NCBI GenBank assembly: GCA_002377605.1
Contig: DFQD01000043.1
Span: 1-32,005, forward strand
Direction of reading: 5' to 3'
DNA from: Gammaproteobacteria bacterium UBA3498
GTDB taxonomy: Bacteria > Pseudomonadota > Gammaproteobacteria > Pseudomonadales > Pseudohongiellaceae
Length of the DNA: 32,005 nucleotides
The position numbers were made by a program, and so were the translations under genes. Below the pieces are notes generated by a model. That model made no database searches. It had not been told where the DNA came from and saw only the letters and a list, made by a program, of their open reading frames with translations. Below are positions 24,166-32,005 of the stretch, piece by piece (positions within the stretch are counted from its first letter, which is position 1; each line of letters starts with the position of its first letter).

Positions 24166-25389
24166 TTAAATTCGGTGGTCTTCTAGCACGCGTTGATTGA
24201 GGTTAATACCAAAACCAGGTTGATCAGAGACTTCTATGTTGCCGTTTACAAATTGCTCTACAGGTTCGATTAATGAGCTTCTCCAGGATTGTTCCCCCCA
24301 TTGGTATTCGAGTATTTCAAAGTTAGGCAGTGCTGCACAAAGTGCAACAGATGCAGCTGTCGAAACAGGGCCACTCGGATTATGGGGAGAGACCAGCACG
24401 TTAAATATTTCTGCTAATGCTGAAATTTTGAAGGCTTCCCACATTCCACCGCAGTGTTTTATGTCAGGCATGATGATGTCTACTGCTCGCTGTTCGCACA
24501 GCGGCCGGAACCCTTCCATTCCAAACAAGAATTCTCCTCCTGCCAATACCTGGCTAATTGCTTCGCGGATAGTCTTGGTATTCTCAGTTTGGGTTGGCGA
24601 AACTGGTTCTTCATACCAGCTTAGATTAGCCGCTTCTAATTCGTGGGCTACATCGATGGACATTTGTGTATCGAAGAAACTGTGAGCATCGATCTTAATC
24701 TCAATGTCGTCACCAACTCGATCCCGCATCGCGTAAATACAATTGACGCCTAATTGCCTTGCAGCTTGAACTTCTTGAAGGGGCGAATCGAGCGAAGGAA
24801 AACCATCGAAAGGTGCAGCTTTAATTGACTTGAATCCGTCGGCAACTGCGCGTTCCGCATTATCGGCAAAACCTTCTGGCCTGCGATTGGAAGTGGCGCG
24901 ATTAATGTTGGCATAGACCGGTAAGCTATCGTGCAAAATTCCGCCAGCTAAATCATAAAATGGCACTTGCAGGGATTTCGCAATCAAATCCCAAAGAGCT
25001 TGTTCAATAGCACTAAAAGCTGTGGCTAAAGCACGATCTCCAGAGGATGCTAGCTGCCATGCCCGTTGTCTGTATTGTTGCACATCGAAGGCAGATTCAC
25101 CTTCGACTAATCGATAAAATTGGTTCAGTTCATTCAGCTCGGTGCGTCTTCCTAATGAACCTTCCCCGAGACCAGTGACACCATTGCTACCGGTAAGGCG
25201 CACGATAATCCAGTTGGTGCGGTCGGTTACTGAGACTGTAAAAACTTCCATATTGTTTACGCGGACATTGCGATCGGCAATCGTGCTCTGTCCAAATACG
25301 TTGTTTAAAGAAGTACTTGCAATTGCGCCGGCAAGAAGCGATGTTCGCTGGATAAAACAACGACGGGTTTGTAGGATTGGAGATTTCAT
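24166..25389 (-). CDS. Enolase-superfamily (mandelate racemase-like) enzyme with export signal
   Basis: A 407-residue protein. The N-terminus has a twin-arginine-like signal (TRRCFIQRTSLLAGA, end near FGQ at 34), rare in this family. Metal ligands fall at Asp234 (IKIDAHSFF), Glu260 (WYEEPV) and Glu286 (LAGGEFLFG), with the 26/26 spacing seen in mandelate racemase. The Asp-His dyad is present as Asp309 (MPDI) and His336 (SPHNPSGP), again at the expected distances of 23 and 50 residues from the last Glu. Lysines 187 and 190 (FKSIKAAPF) fit the opposite acid/base. This is the mandelate-racemase subgroup, most likely an acid-sugar dehydratase. The ATG lacks a close ribosome site; AGGAG lies 30 bases upstream, next to a six-codon frame at 25397-25417 (MIKFIR). 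Confidence 0.88.
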   Translation of the reverse strand: MKSPILQTRRCFIQRTSLLAGAIASTSLNNVFGQSTIADRNVRVNNMEVFTVSVTDRTNWIIVRLTGSNGVTGLGEGSLGRRTELNELNQFYRLVEGESAFDVQQYRQRAWQLASSGDRALATAFSAIEQALWDLIAKSLQVPFYDLAGGILHDSLPVYANINRATSNRRPEGFADNAERAVADGFKSIKAAPFDGFPSLDSPLQEVQAARQLGVNCIYAMRDRVGDDIEIKIDAHSFFDTQMSIDVAHELEAANLSWYEEPVSPTQTENTKTIREAISQVLAGGEFLFGMEGFRPLCEQRAVDIIMPDIKHCGGMWEAFKISALAEIFNVLVSPHNPSGPVSTAASVALCAALPNFEILEYQWGEQSWRSSLIEPVEQFVNGNIEVSDQPGFGINLNQRVLEDHRI

Positions 25390-25508
25390 GCTTTTGTTAT
25401 CTAATGAATTTAATCATCGCTCCTAATTCAAATAAGTCTACAAAGTAACTATTAAAAAATTCTAGTTGAGAAGATTTCATTGAGTCTTTCAGTGAAACCT
25501 GATTCTTC

Positions 25509-25796
25509 TTAGCTAGTTTTGAAACCTGATTTAATTCCTCCCGTAAATCTAGCAGTTATGTTGTAAAGTATTGCGCCAACACCTCCGGCCACAAACCCGG
25601 CTGCAGAAAAGATTAACGGCATTCCTATTAGTGCAAGAAAAGCGAGTGCGGTTCCTGAATTCAAATTGTTACTAAATAGCTCGTAAAAGAAACCGCCAAA
25701 GGAGTAAAGAATCCCGCAAATAAATCCTGCAACGGACATAACTAAGCCAATCAGTTTGGCGAAGAATAATACCTCTATACTTTTTAATTTTGTCAT
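25509..25796 (-). CDS. Small membrane protein (95 aa), unknown function
   Basis: Two hydrophobic regions flank a short loop: residues 10-38 (FAKLIGLVMSVAGFICGILY) and 47-78 (GTALAFLALIGMPLIFSAAG, then FVAGGVGAILYN). The C-terminus is polar (ITARFTGGIKSGFKTS). The layout, with an N-terminal KSIEV and a C-terminal LYNxxARFxGGI, resembles a family of short bacterial and archaeal membrane proteins without known function. It is a single minus-strand gene. I see no strong ribosome site and no operon partner. Confidence 0.6.
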   Translation of the reverse strand: MTKLKSIEVLFFAKLIGLVMSVAGFICGILYSFGGFFYELFSNNLNSGTALAFLALIGMPLIFSAAGFVAGGVGAILYNITARFTGGIKSGFKTS

Positions 25797-26097
25797 AACC
25801 TCAGTTTACTCAATAAAGTTATCAGCCTCTTTGCTGTTTGTAGATTGTTTGCTTATGTTCCAAAGACTCCCTGGTACGATTGCATATCAGAATTTATATT
25901 GGGTCTGTTTTATCGGTTTCTGAATGGTTTTTCTACCGAAACTAAAATTTACTCTGATATTGTTTTTTAAAGAGGATATAAATGACTGCGAATCAAACTA
26001 AAACCAAGGTGTAGAAAGTATTAAGAAAATAAGTTACATCGTGCGATGAGTATGATTTGGTAAATTTAGTGTGAGTAGTTAGCAATGGAACTCTAAG
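25797..26097. other. Intergenic region with an 11-codon frame
   Basis: A 301-base gap. On the plus strand AGAGG (25971-25975) is followed by ATG 25982 and ten codons (MTANQTKTKV) ending in TAG at 26012-26014. This is a good initiation signal with almost no gene behind it. Otherwise I see only AT-rich sequence, probably holding the promoter of the small membrane protein. Confidence 0.35.
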
Positions 26098-27615
26098 TTA
26101 TCTTGTTTGCGATTCTTGCTCAGTACGTTCCCGCGCATCTCTTTCCCAATAACGTCCGAGGTCTTCGCCTAAAGTAGTATCGGCACCCAATGTTTTCAGG
26201 TGGTCGGCAATATGGGGAAGAGTTTGCAATGAGCCAGCGCGATATTCGCCTTGAGATGCAATTAACCACGGCGTTTGGCCGCGATTATTTATGGCATTGA
26301 TATCCGCACCTTGCGCAACTAAATAACTGAGGAGTTCTACTCCAGCCAAATAAACTGCTCCGTGCAGCGCTGTCTGATTGCGTTGGTTTTTCGCATTGAT
26401 TTTAATGCCAAGCTCCAAACACTTTTTAACCGCCAGAAGCGCAGCTTCCTGCAGAGCTACTATATTGTCATCAAACCAGCGACGATTATATTTATCCTGT
26501 CCTTCAACAAAATCAGTACCTGCAGCAACCATAAGTGGAGTTGTTCCATCATTCGAATTAATAAACGGATCTGCTCCTCCCTCTATTAATATATTCATCA
26601 TTTCTAGATCGTTGTATCCCGCTGCTAAGAAAAATGGTGTTGCTCCAAGTTTGTCTACTGATAATCCGTTATCGATAAGAATCACGCGAGAGAAAACAGG
26701 CATATTACGTGTAAGTTTCGCATCGGGATTGGCGCCACTTTCAAGCAATGCCTTTGCTAAGGTATGCATCTGATGCTGAACAGCAGAATGAAGTGCTGTG
26801 CGGCCTGCACCATGCAGGTCTGGGTCGGCACCATTCTCTAATAAAAAGATCGCCATTTCTTCATGCCCGCTATCGATAGCTACCATCAACGCACTGGCAT
26901 TAGTACCTGGTATCAATGACCATCGGGCATTGGTATTGCCTGAAATGCCATCGGGGGCAGATTCATTTGCATTAGCGCCTTTATCTAGCAGCAACTTACC
27001 TAGTTCTATGCTGCCTTGCTGTGCAGCGAATAAAAGCGGTGTGTAATTATTTTGAGACCGAGCGCTTACCAGTGCGCCTCGATCGATTAATAGTCTTGCT
27101 GCATCTAGGTGGCGTTCCGCGACAGCCATCATTAAAGCTGTATGGCGCTTGTTTCTCTCGGTGGTGTTGGGGTTTGCTCCTGCTGAGAGTAGTAGTTCCA
27201 TGACTGCAGTGCTACCCACGTGAGAAGCGATCATTAGAGAGGTCTCACCAGATGATCGTGCTGCATTTACGTCAGCACCCTCATCTATTAGCAATTTAAC
27301 TAAATGGGGGTTTGCATTCAGTGCTGCTAGTGAAAGAGGGGATACGCCGTGATCATCGCTAGCATTAGGGTTCGCACCATGACCTAATAAAAGTTCGGTG
27401 ATACGCTCATCGTTGCGGTAAATCGCCCAATGTAAGGCGGTCGCGCCGTCACCTTGTGGCTCATTTATGTTAACCCCCTGACCGAGAAGCGTTTCTACTT
27501 CATTCTTATTTTGATTTTTAGTTGCTTCAATGAGTGGAGTTTGTGCAATTACTGGCAAGGCCGAGGTTAGGAAAAGGGAGATAAGAATGTTGTATATACT
27601 GAAGCGAAGTTTCAT
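26098..27615 (-). CDS. Exported ankyrin-repeat protein
   Basis: A 505-residue protein with a signal peptide (residues 1-25, ending LPVIAQ) followed by about a dozen ankyrin repeats of roughly 33 residues. Typical units read GDGATALHWAIYRNDERITE, HGVSPLSLAALNANPHLVKL, and GETSLMIASHVGSTAVMELL. Repeats in the middle are interrupted by longer linkers with GISGNTNARWSLIPG and DKYNRRWFDDNIVALQEAA. Ankyrin repeats bind other proteins and have no catalytic role themselves, so this is likely a periplasmic binding or scaffold protein. ATG 27615 is chosen because the signal peptide starts there; an ATG at 27699 would add 28 residues that hide it. It is divergent from the second DUF1592 gene. Confidence 0.88.
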   Translation of the reverse strand: MKLRFSIYNILISLFLTSALPVIAQTPLIEATKNQNKNEVETLLGQGVNINEPQGDGATALHWAIYRNDERITELLLGHGANPNASDDHGVSPLSLAALNANPHLVKLLIDEGADVNAARSSGETSLMIASHVGSTAVMELLLSAGANPNTTERNKRHTALMMAVAERHLDAARLLIDRGALVSARSQNNYTPLLFAAQQGSIELGKLLLDKGANANESAPDGISGNTNARWSLIPGTNASALMVAIDSGHEEMAIFLLENGADPDLHGAGRTALHSAVQHQMHTLAKALLESGANPDAKLTRNMPVFSRVILIDNGLSVDKLGATPFFLAAGYNDLEMMNILIEGGADPFINSNDGTTPLMVAAGTDFVEGQDKYNRRWFDDNIVALQEAALLAVKKCLELGIKINAKNQRNQTALHGAVYLAGVELLSYLVAQGADINAINNRGQTPWLIASQGEYRAGSLQTLPHIADHLKTLGADTTLGEDLGRYWERDARERTEQESQTR

Positions 27616-27825
27616 GGCTTTAATATTTTCGAATTTCTGCTGAAAACCAATAATTAGGAGGTGTTTCCGATCGAACGGTATCATCCTGGCTTTTGACATA
27701 CAATAGGTGAATGGCTATAGTCAATTCGGAAAAAAGCCACAGAAAATAACGTGTTAGCTGCCGAAAAGTTCGATCTTGAGCCTAGTTAAAAGCACGTAAA
27801 GAAAGCAAAAGAGGCAATTTCTAAC

Positions 27826-30243
27826 TTGTCATTCTTAAATAAAATATTTGAACCATCGGTGGGGCTTGGGATAGCAGCCCTAGTTGTGACTGCGTTTCTT
27901 AATTTTCCTCTTTTAAGCCCAAAATACCATGCACAAGATCTTGCTTCCGCTCAAGTAGATCAATATCAAAAAATGGTCGACCAGTACTGTGTGGTTTGCC
28001 ATAACGAGCAACTTGCGAATGCAGGAATGATTATTCCGGAAATTTCTTTAGAGTCTATTCCTCATGATGCAGAAATCTGGGAAAGGGTAATTCGCAAACT
28101 GCAAACTCGCGCGATGCCACCATTGGAAATGCCCCGACCGAGTGAAACGCAGTATCAAGGGTTTGTGGATTTTCTTGAAAATATAATTGATGGTGCGGCA
28201 GCTATTCAGCCTAACCCTGGGCGTGTGCACGCATTCCACCGTTTGAATCGACGTGAGTACCGGAATGCGATTCGGGATATTTTTGATTTGGATTACGATG
28301 CCTCAGCACTGCTGCCTCCCGACGATTCCGGTTATGGATTTGATAATATCGCCGATGTCTTATCAGTCTCGCCAATGCTAACAGAGCGTTATTTGGGGGC
28401 GGCGCGAAAAATTAGCCAACTTGCAGTTGGGGACCCAATGCTCACACCCAATACTGAAATTTTCGAAGTCGATAAACTATTACGCCAAGATGTTCGTGTG
28501 AGTGAAGAATTGCCATTTAGTTCACGTGGCGGAATTTCAGTAAACCATTATTTTCCAGTAGATGGCGAGTATGTTGCACGTATATTTCTGCTCAGAACTT
28601 ACAATGGAATAATTAGAGGCTTGCATGAATCTAATGATTTAGAAGTTCGTTTAGATGGTGAGTTAATCAAAACTATAAAAGTTGGAAGACAGCCTGGTGA
28701 AGAAAATGGCAACGGTCCTGATGTTGAGGGTGTGGAGGTCAGTTTCATTGCTAAGGCTGGTCCAGCAAATTTTGGTGTAAATTTTGTCGATGACAGTGCC
28801 TTGTCTGAAGGTATGCTGAGACCTTACTACGCGATTACTAGTTACGAATATGCCGGTGATCGTGTAGAGAAAACCGGGATAGCGCGGGTCGAATTAAGTG
28901 GTCCTTATGGCGAATTGTCCCGAGGAGATACTCCAGCCCGTCGCAAGATATTCGTGTGTCAACCTGCTTCATCTGAAACTCAGGATGAAGAGCAATGTGC
29001 GCGCCAGATTATCGATAACATTGGCCGGCTCGCCTATAGGCAGACTTTGTCAGACCTCGAGCTGCAAACCCTAATGGGATCTTATCGGGCGGGAAGAGCC
29101 GAAGGTGATTTTGATAAAGGCATAGAAATGGCACTTCGTCGGATCCTGGTTAGCCCTAATTTTCTGTTCAGAGAATTGCAGGATCCTCAGGGAGGGCAAG
29201 AAGGCGATGTATATCAGATCTCTGATGTAGAACTAGCTTCCCGGCTTTCTTTCTTTTTATGGAGCAGCATTCCAGATAACGAGTTATTAAATTTGGCAGA
29301 ATCAGGACAGTTAAGGAATACCGGAGTTCTTGAGCAGCAAATAGAACGCATGCTGGCAGATAATAGAGCTGATCAGTTAATCGCAAACTTTACGGAGCAA
29401 TGGCTGTATCTGAGAAATATTTATCTGGTTGCTCCGGACCCAACAGAGTTTCCTGACTTCGATTCTAACTTACGCTTGGCGATGGCTCAGGAAGCTGCTT
29501 TGTTTCTTAAAAGTCAGTTCCGGGAGGACCACTCTGTACTGGATTTGCTGACAGCTGGTTACACTTTTTTAAATGAGCGCTTGGCCAAGCACTATGGCAT
29601 CGAAGGAATTTACGGTACGCACTTCCGTCGAGTTAATCTGAACGACGATGCCAGAGCAGGCTTGTTAGGAAAGGCAAGTATCTTGACCGTGACATCTTAT
29701 GCTCACCGAACATCGCCAGTGGTGCGAGGAAAGTGGCTATTGGAAAATGTTCTGGGTACTCCACCACCTCCGCCTCCGCCAGACGTGCCTGCTCTCTCGG
29801 AAAATGAAGATAAAAATGCTAGGCCTTTGTCGGTGAGAGAGAGGATGGAAGCCCATCGCGCCAATCCCGTTTGTGCGAGCTGTCATAAAGTGATGGATCC
29901 ACTTGGATTTGCACTCGAAAATTTCGACGGCATTGGCAGTTATCGTTCAATAAGCGAGTCTGGTGACCCTATCGATACTTCTGGCACATTAGCTAATGGA
30001 GTAGCTATAGAGGGGCCATTAGATTTGCGCGAAGCGTTGATTGCGGAACCGGAGGTTTTCATGACAACGGTTACGAATAAATTAGTAACATATGCTTTAG
30101 GGCGTGGAGTGGAGTACTATGACGCCCCAGCAGTAAGGCGAATAGTGCGAGGTGCCGCAGCAGACAACTATAGTTGGTCGGCAATCATCGCAGGAATTGC
30201 AAATAGCACGCCCTTCCAGATGAGGAGGATCGAGGCACAATGA
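27826..30243 (+). CDS. DUF1592-family haem c protein, second copy, with inserted beta-domain
   Basis: An 805-residue protein with an N-terminal membrane anchor or signal (residues 12-31). A haem c site, CVVCH, lies at 55-59. DUF1587 follows (HRLNRREYRNAIRDIFDLDY), then an insert of about 150 residues (around 220-370, with NHYFPVDGEYVARIFLLRT and LEVRLDGELIKT) that reads like a carbohydrate-binding or PA14-like beta-sandwich and is absent from the copy at 5422. DUF1595 (IGRLAYRQTLSDLELQ), DUF1592 (RLSFFLWSSIPDNELLNLAE) and DUF1588 with CASCH at 683-687 (KVMDPLGFALENFDGIG) come next, then the DUF1585 tail (YALGRGVEYYD). The start is TTG 27826 behind a distant GAGG; it is the least certain start here. 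The stop overlaps the next start by four bases. Confidence 0.88.
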   Translation: MSFLNKIFEPSVGLGIAALVVTAFLNFPLLSPKYHAQDLASAQVDQYQKMVDQYCVVCHNEQLANAGMIIPEISLESIPHDAEIWERVIRKLQTRAMPPLEMPRPSETQYQGFVDFLENIIDGAAAIQPNPGRVHAFHRLNRREYRNAIRDIFDLDYDASALLPPDDSGYGFDNIADVLSVSPMLTERYLGAARKISQLAVGDPMLTPNTEIFEVDKLLRQDVRVSEELPFSSRGGISVNHYFPVDGEYVARIFLLRTYNGIIRGLHESNDLEVRLDGELIKTIKVGRQPGEENGNGPDVEGVEVSFIAKAGPANFGVNFVDDSALSEGMLRPYYAITSYEYAGDRVEKTGIARVELSGPYGELSRGDTPARRKIFVCQPASSETQDEEQCARQIIDNIGRLAYRQTLSDLELQTLMGSYRAGRAEGDFDKGIEMALRRILVSPNFLFRELQDPQGGQEGDVYQISDVELASRLSFFLWSSIPDNELLNLAESGQLRNTGVLEQQIERMLADNRADQLIANFTEQWLYLRNIYLVAPDPTEFPDFDSNLRLAMAQEAALFLKSQFREDHSVLDLLTAGYTFLNERLAKHYGIEGIYGTHFRRVNLNDDARAGLLGKASILTVTSYAHRTSPVVRGKWLLENVLGTPPPPPPPDVPALSENEDKNARPLSVRERMEAHRANPVCASCHKVMDPLGFALENFDGIGSYRSISESGDPIDTSGTLANGVAIEGPLDLREALIAEPEVFMTTVTNKLVTYALGRGVEYYDAPAVRRIVRGAAADNYSWSAIIAGIANSTPFQMRRIEAQ

Positions 30244-31592
30244 TAATTACTAAAAAAGCCTTGCCGCGCCGAACGTTTATCAAGGGAGTTGGCGCAGTTT
30301 TGGCGCTTCCTTTATTGGATTCAATGTTACCTGCTTTGGCGCGAGCAGAAGCACTAAATAAACCAGCGCAACGGCTCTTTGTCGGTTACGTGCCTAATGG
30401 CGTGATTATGGACAACTGGACACCGACTCAAATTGGCAGCGACTTTGTTTTCCCTTCTTCGTTAGAGCCTTTGTCAATGTACAAAGAAAAAATTTCAGTA
30501 TTATCCGGATTAGCGTTACATCCCGCGATGCCGCAGCCGGGCGAAGGTACTGGCGATCATGTTCGCGCCTCAGCTGCATACTTAACTGGCGCCCATCCAA
30601 AGAAAACTGAGGGTGCAGATATCCAGTGCGGCGTATCCATGGATCAGATAGCTGCGAATTACATTGGAGATACGACCCAGATGCGCTCATTGGAAATAGC
30701 ACTCGATCCGAATGAGTTAATCGGTGCCTGTGAAGCAGGATGGAGCTGCGCCTATGCCAATACTCTGAGTTGGCGCAATGAAGTAACACCTCTGCCTATG
30801 GAGAATCAGCCGCGAGCTGTTTTCGAAAGATTATTCGGTGATTCTGACGATACTTCCAAAGCCGCTCGGGAATCACGCCTGATTGAGGAGCGCAGCATTC
30901 TCGACTCACTGTTAGCGGAAGTGGATAAATTACAGAAGACGCTTCCAATTCATGATCGACAGAAAATTGATCAGTACCTAGCAGCAATTCGCGATGCTGA
31001 GAGACGCATAGCTATCTCTGAAAAGCAAAACGTCGAATTGCCGCAGATGGAAAGACCAGCAGGGGGGATTCCTGACACCTTTGCCGAACATGCTCGCTTG
31101 ATGTTCGACTTGCAACTAATGGCGTTTCAGACCGATATTACACGTGTTATTACGTTTATGATGTCCAGGGAAGTGTCACCTCGTAGTTACCCAGAGTTAG
31201 GAATTCCTGACCCACATCATGGCTTGTCACATCACCAGGACAATCCGGTGCAAATGGAAAAACTGGCTCGCCTGAATAGGCATCATATTGAGCAATTTGC
31301 CTACTTTCTGGATAGATTAGCTTCAACGCCAGATGGTGATGCGACACTATTGGATAATATAGTCATGCTTTATGGTTGTGGAATTAGTGATGGTAATAAG
31401 CACTTGCATACTGACTTGCCGTGCTTCGTTGCTGGTGGTGGATCCGGTACTCATAAAGGGGGTCGCCATATTAAGTTTGAGAATGATTTGCCAATCAGTA
31501 ATCTGCAGCTAACTATGTTGCAAAATTTTGGTGTTGAGCTCGAAACCCTTGGAGATAGCTCAGGAACTATTTCGGGGTTGTTTAATTCCTAG
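30240..31592 (+). CDS. DUF1552 (HXXSHH) family exported protein, second copy
   Basis: A 450-residue protein with a twin-arginine signal (PRRTFIKGVG, residues 9-18; end near ALARA at 36). It carries the full HXXSHH motif as HGLSHH in DPHHGLSHHQDN, unlike the first copy, which has HALSHY. Other landmarks: LFVGYVPNGVIMDNWTP, SAAYLTGAHP, RQKIDQYLAAIRDAERRI, LMFDLQLMAFQTDITRVITF, and YGCGISDGNKHLHTDLPCFV with AGGGSGTH. ATG overlaps the TGA of the upstream gene (ATGA), so translation is coupled. A strong terminator follows 23 bases after the stop. It is probably a periplasmic partner of the haem protein; activity is unknown. Confidence 0.9.
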   Translation: MIITKKALPRRTFIKGVGAVLALPLLDSMLPALARAEALNKPAQRLFVGYVPNGVIMDNWTPTQIGSDFVFPSSLEPLSMYKEKISVLSGLALHPAMPQPGEGTGDHVRASAAYLTGAHPKKTEGADIQCGVSMDQIAANYIGDTTQMRSLEIALDPNELIGACEAGWSCAYANTLSWRNEVTPLPMENQPRAVFERLFGDSDDTSKAARESRLIEERSILDSLLAEVDKLQKTLPIHDRQKIDQYLAAIRDAERRIAISEKQNVELPQMERPAGGIPDTFAEHARLMFDLQLMAFQTDITRVITFMMSREVSPRSYPELGIPDPHHGLSHHQDNPVQMEKLARLNRHHIEQFAYFLDRLASTPDGDATLLDNIVMLYGCGISDGNKHLHTDLPCFVAGGGSGTHKGGRHIKFENDLPISNLQLTMLQNFGVELETLGDSSGTISGLFNS

Positions 31593-31614
31593 CGTTATAA
31601 ATTTTTAACTCGCG

Positions 31615-31653
31615 AAAAGCTCGTATTACTTTAGTGATGCGAGCTTTTAGTTT
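31615..31653 (+). terminator. Strong terminator hairpin after the second DUF1552 gene
   Basis: A 15-bp stem (31615-31629 with 31634-31648, two G-U pairs) caps with a TTTA loop and ends in a T-rich tail (31645-31653). It lies only seven bases before the next predicted ATG, so it may also affect that gene's leader. Confidence 0.85.
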
Positions 31654-31655
31654 GT

Positions 31656-32005
31656 ATGGAACTTGAAGAATTAGAAAAACGATTACTTCCTTTTAGCCGT
31701 TTTCATTATCGTGACGAGACTGCAGAAGTTATCGATGTGTTCCGCATGCCGGGGCATGCTGGCTTTTCCTATGGCTTTTCAGTTAGACGGGCAGATAATA
31801 TTGATAAATGGTATATACGCTTGCCTCCACCCAAAGTGAAGTTGCAAGGAACAGCTGATGTTTTAAGACAAGTTGCGGCGCTTGAGGTATTACCAGAATC
31901 TGTTCCACATTGTGCAGTCCAGTGGTCCGGTGATGACGACCAATGGTTTGGGCGGCCTTATTTTGTAGTCCCCCAGCTGGAAGGTGATATTGTTAGAGTT
32001 AAAAG
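31656..32005 (+). CDS. Phosphotransferase family protein (aminoglycoside-phosphotransferase-like kinase), 5' part
   Basis: The first 116 residues of a kinase-like protein, cut off by the window end. The visible part holds the N-lobe of the APH/choline-kinase fold: GFSYGFSVRRADNIDKWYIR, then RLPPPKVKLQGTADVLRQVA, VPHCAVQW, and DQWFGRPYFVVPQLEGD. The GTADVLRQVAALEVL and GRPYFVVPQLEGD patterns match the acyl-CoA-dehydrogenase-associated phosphotransferase group (ACAD10/11-like) more than antibiotic-modifying enzymes. The catalytic loop lies beyond the window. There is no ribosome site before ATG 31656; the terminator hairpin ends seven bases upstream. A different start further in is possible. 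Confidence 0.75.
   Translation, partial: MELEELEKRLLPFSRFHYRDETAEVIDVFRMPGHAGFSYGFSVRRADNIDKWYIRLPPPKVKLQGTADVLRQVAALEVLPESVPHCAVQWSGDDDQWFGRPYFVVPQLEGDIVRVK

Noticed and set aside
24236..24685. 149-codon open frame opposite the enolase-superfamily gene
   Set aside because: It is antisense to the conserved catalytic region of that gene, with no ribosome site or family match.
25475..25497. Inverted repeat TTTCATTGA/TCAGTGAAA as a terminator for the small membrane protein
   Set aside because: On the minus strand the stem contains a C-A mismatch and no T-run follows directly.
26378..26773. 131-codon open frame opposite the ankyrin-repeat gene
   Set aside because: The serine- and proline-rich translation is what antisense of ankyrin repeats gives; no independent support.

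Overview
The window looks like chromosome from an uncultured, probably marine or aquatic, gammaproteobacterium. The reasons are the diderm export machinery it implies (TonB-dependent receptor, many Sec and Tat signal peptides), the PQQ-type dehydrogenases, the paired DUF1592/DUF1552 proteins, and a base composition that by eye is in the mid-40s percent GC. This placement is inference: there is no rRNA, tRNA or other marker gene here. I see no CRISPR array, insertion sequence, phage gene or integration site.

Layout. Positions 1-1101 hold a small minus-strand operon: a VOC/glyoxalase protein, an exported unknown and a 42-residue membrane peptide. A large TonB-dependent receptor (1354-3963, minus) follows with its own terminator. 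At 4397-4870 lies the most interesting gene. It is a peroxiredoxin-like protein of the RGHWCPYC family, intact over its whole length except that the redox-active cysteine codon is UGA. It is best read as a selenoprotein with a UxxC motif, and there are candidate SECIS hairpins directly downstream. A small membrane protein and a DUF1592/DUF1552 pair (5422-8783) follow, then a convergent PQQ dehydrogenase (8824-10635, minus) in which the usual catalytic aspartate appears to be asparagine.

From 10915 to 25389 the window is a catabolic island: a degenerate 2-keto-3-deoxygluconate-kinase-like protein, a tannase/feruloyl-esterase-family hydrolase, a DUF6282-like metallohydrolase, an M28 peptidase, an amidase, a sorbosone-dehydrogenase-like propeller, a cyclase-family hydrolase, an epoxide-hydrolase-like alpha/beta hydrolase and an enolase-superfamily enzyme. 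Three paralogues of an unnamed secreted family (YNNN...QT, WEGDTLV, ACHEGNY motifs) are interspersed among them. The right end carries a small membrane protein, an exported ankyrin-repeat protein, a second DUF1592/DUF1552 pair (27826-31592) with a strong terminator, and the start of an aminoglycoside-phosphotransferase-like kinase cut off by the window edge.

Nearly every enzyme has a Sec or Tat export signal, including types normally cytoplasmic (amidase, enolase superfamily, cyclase, alpha/beta hydrolase). Together with the outer-membrane receptor this suggests a periplasmic pathway that takes up ester- or amide-linked, probably aromatic or sugar-acid-like, compounds, hydrolyses them, and oxidises the products with PQQ and haem c proteins. 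The individual family assignments are well supported; the shared pathway is inference.
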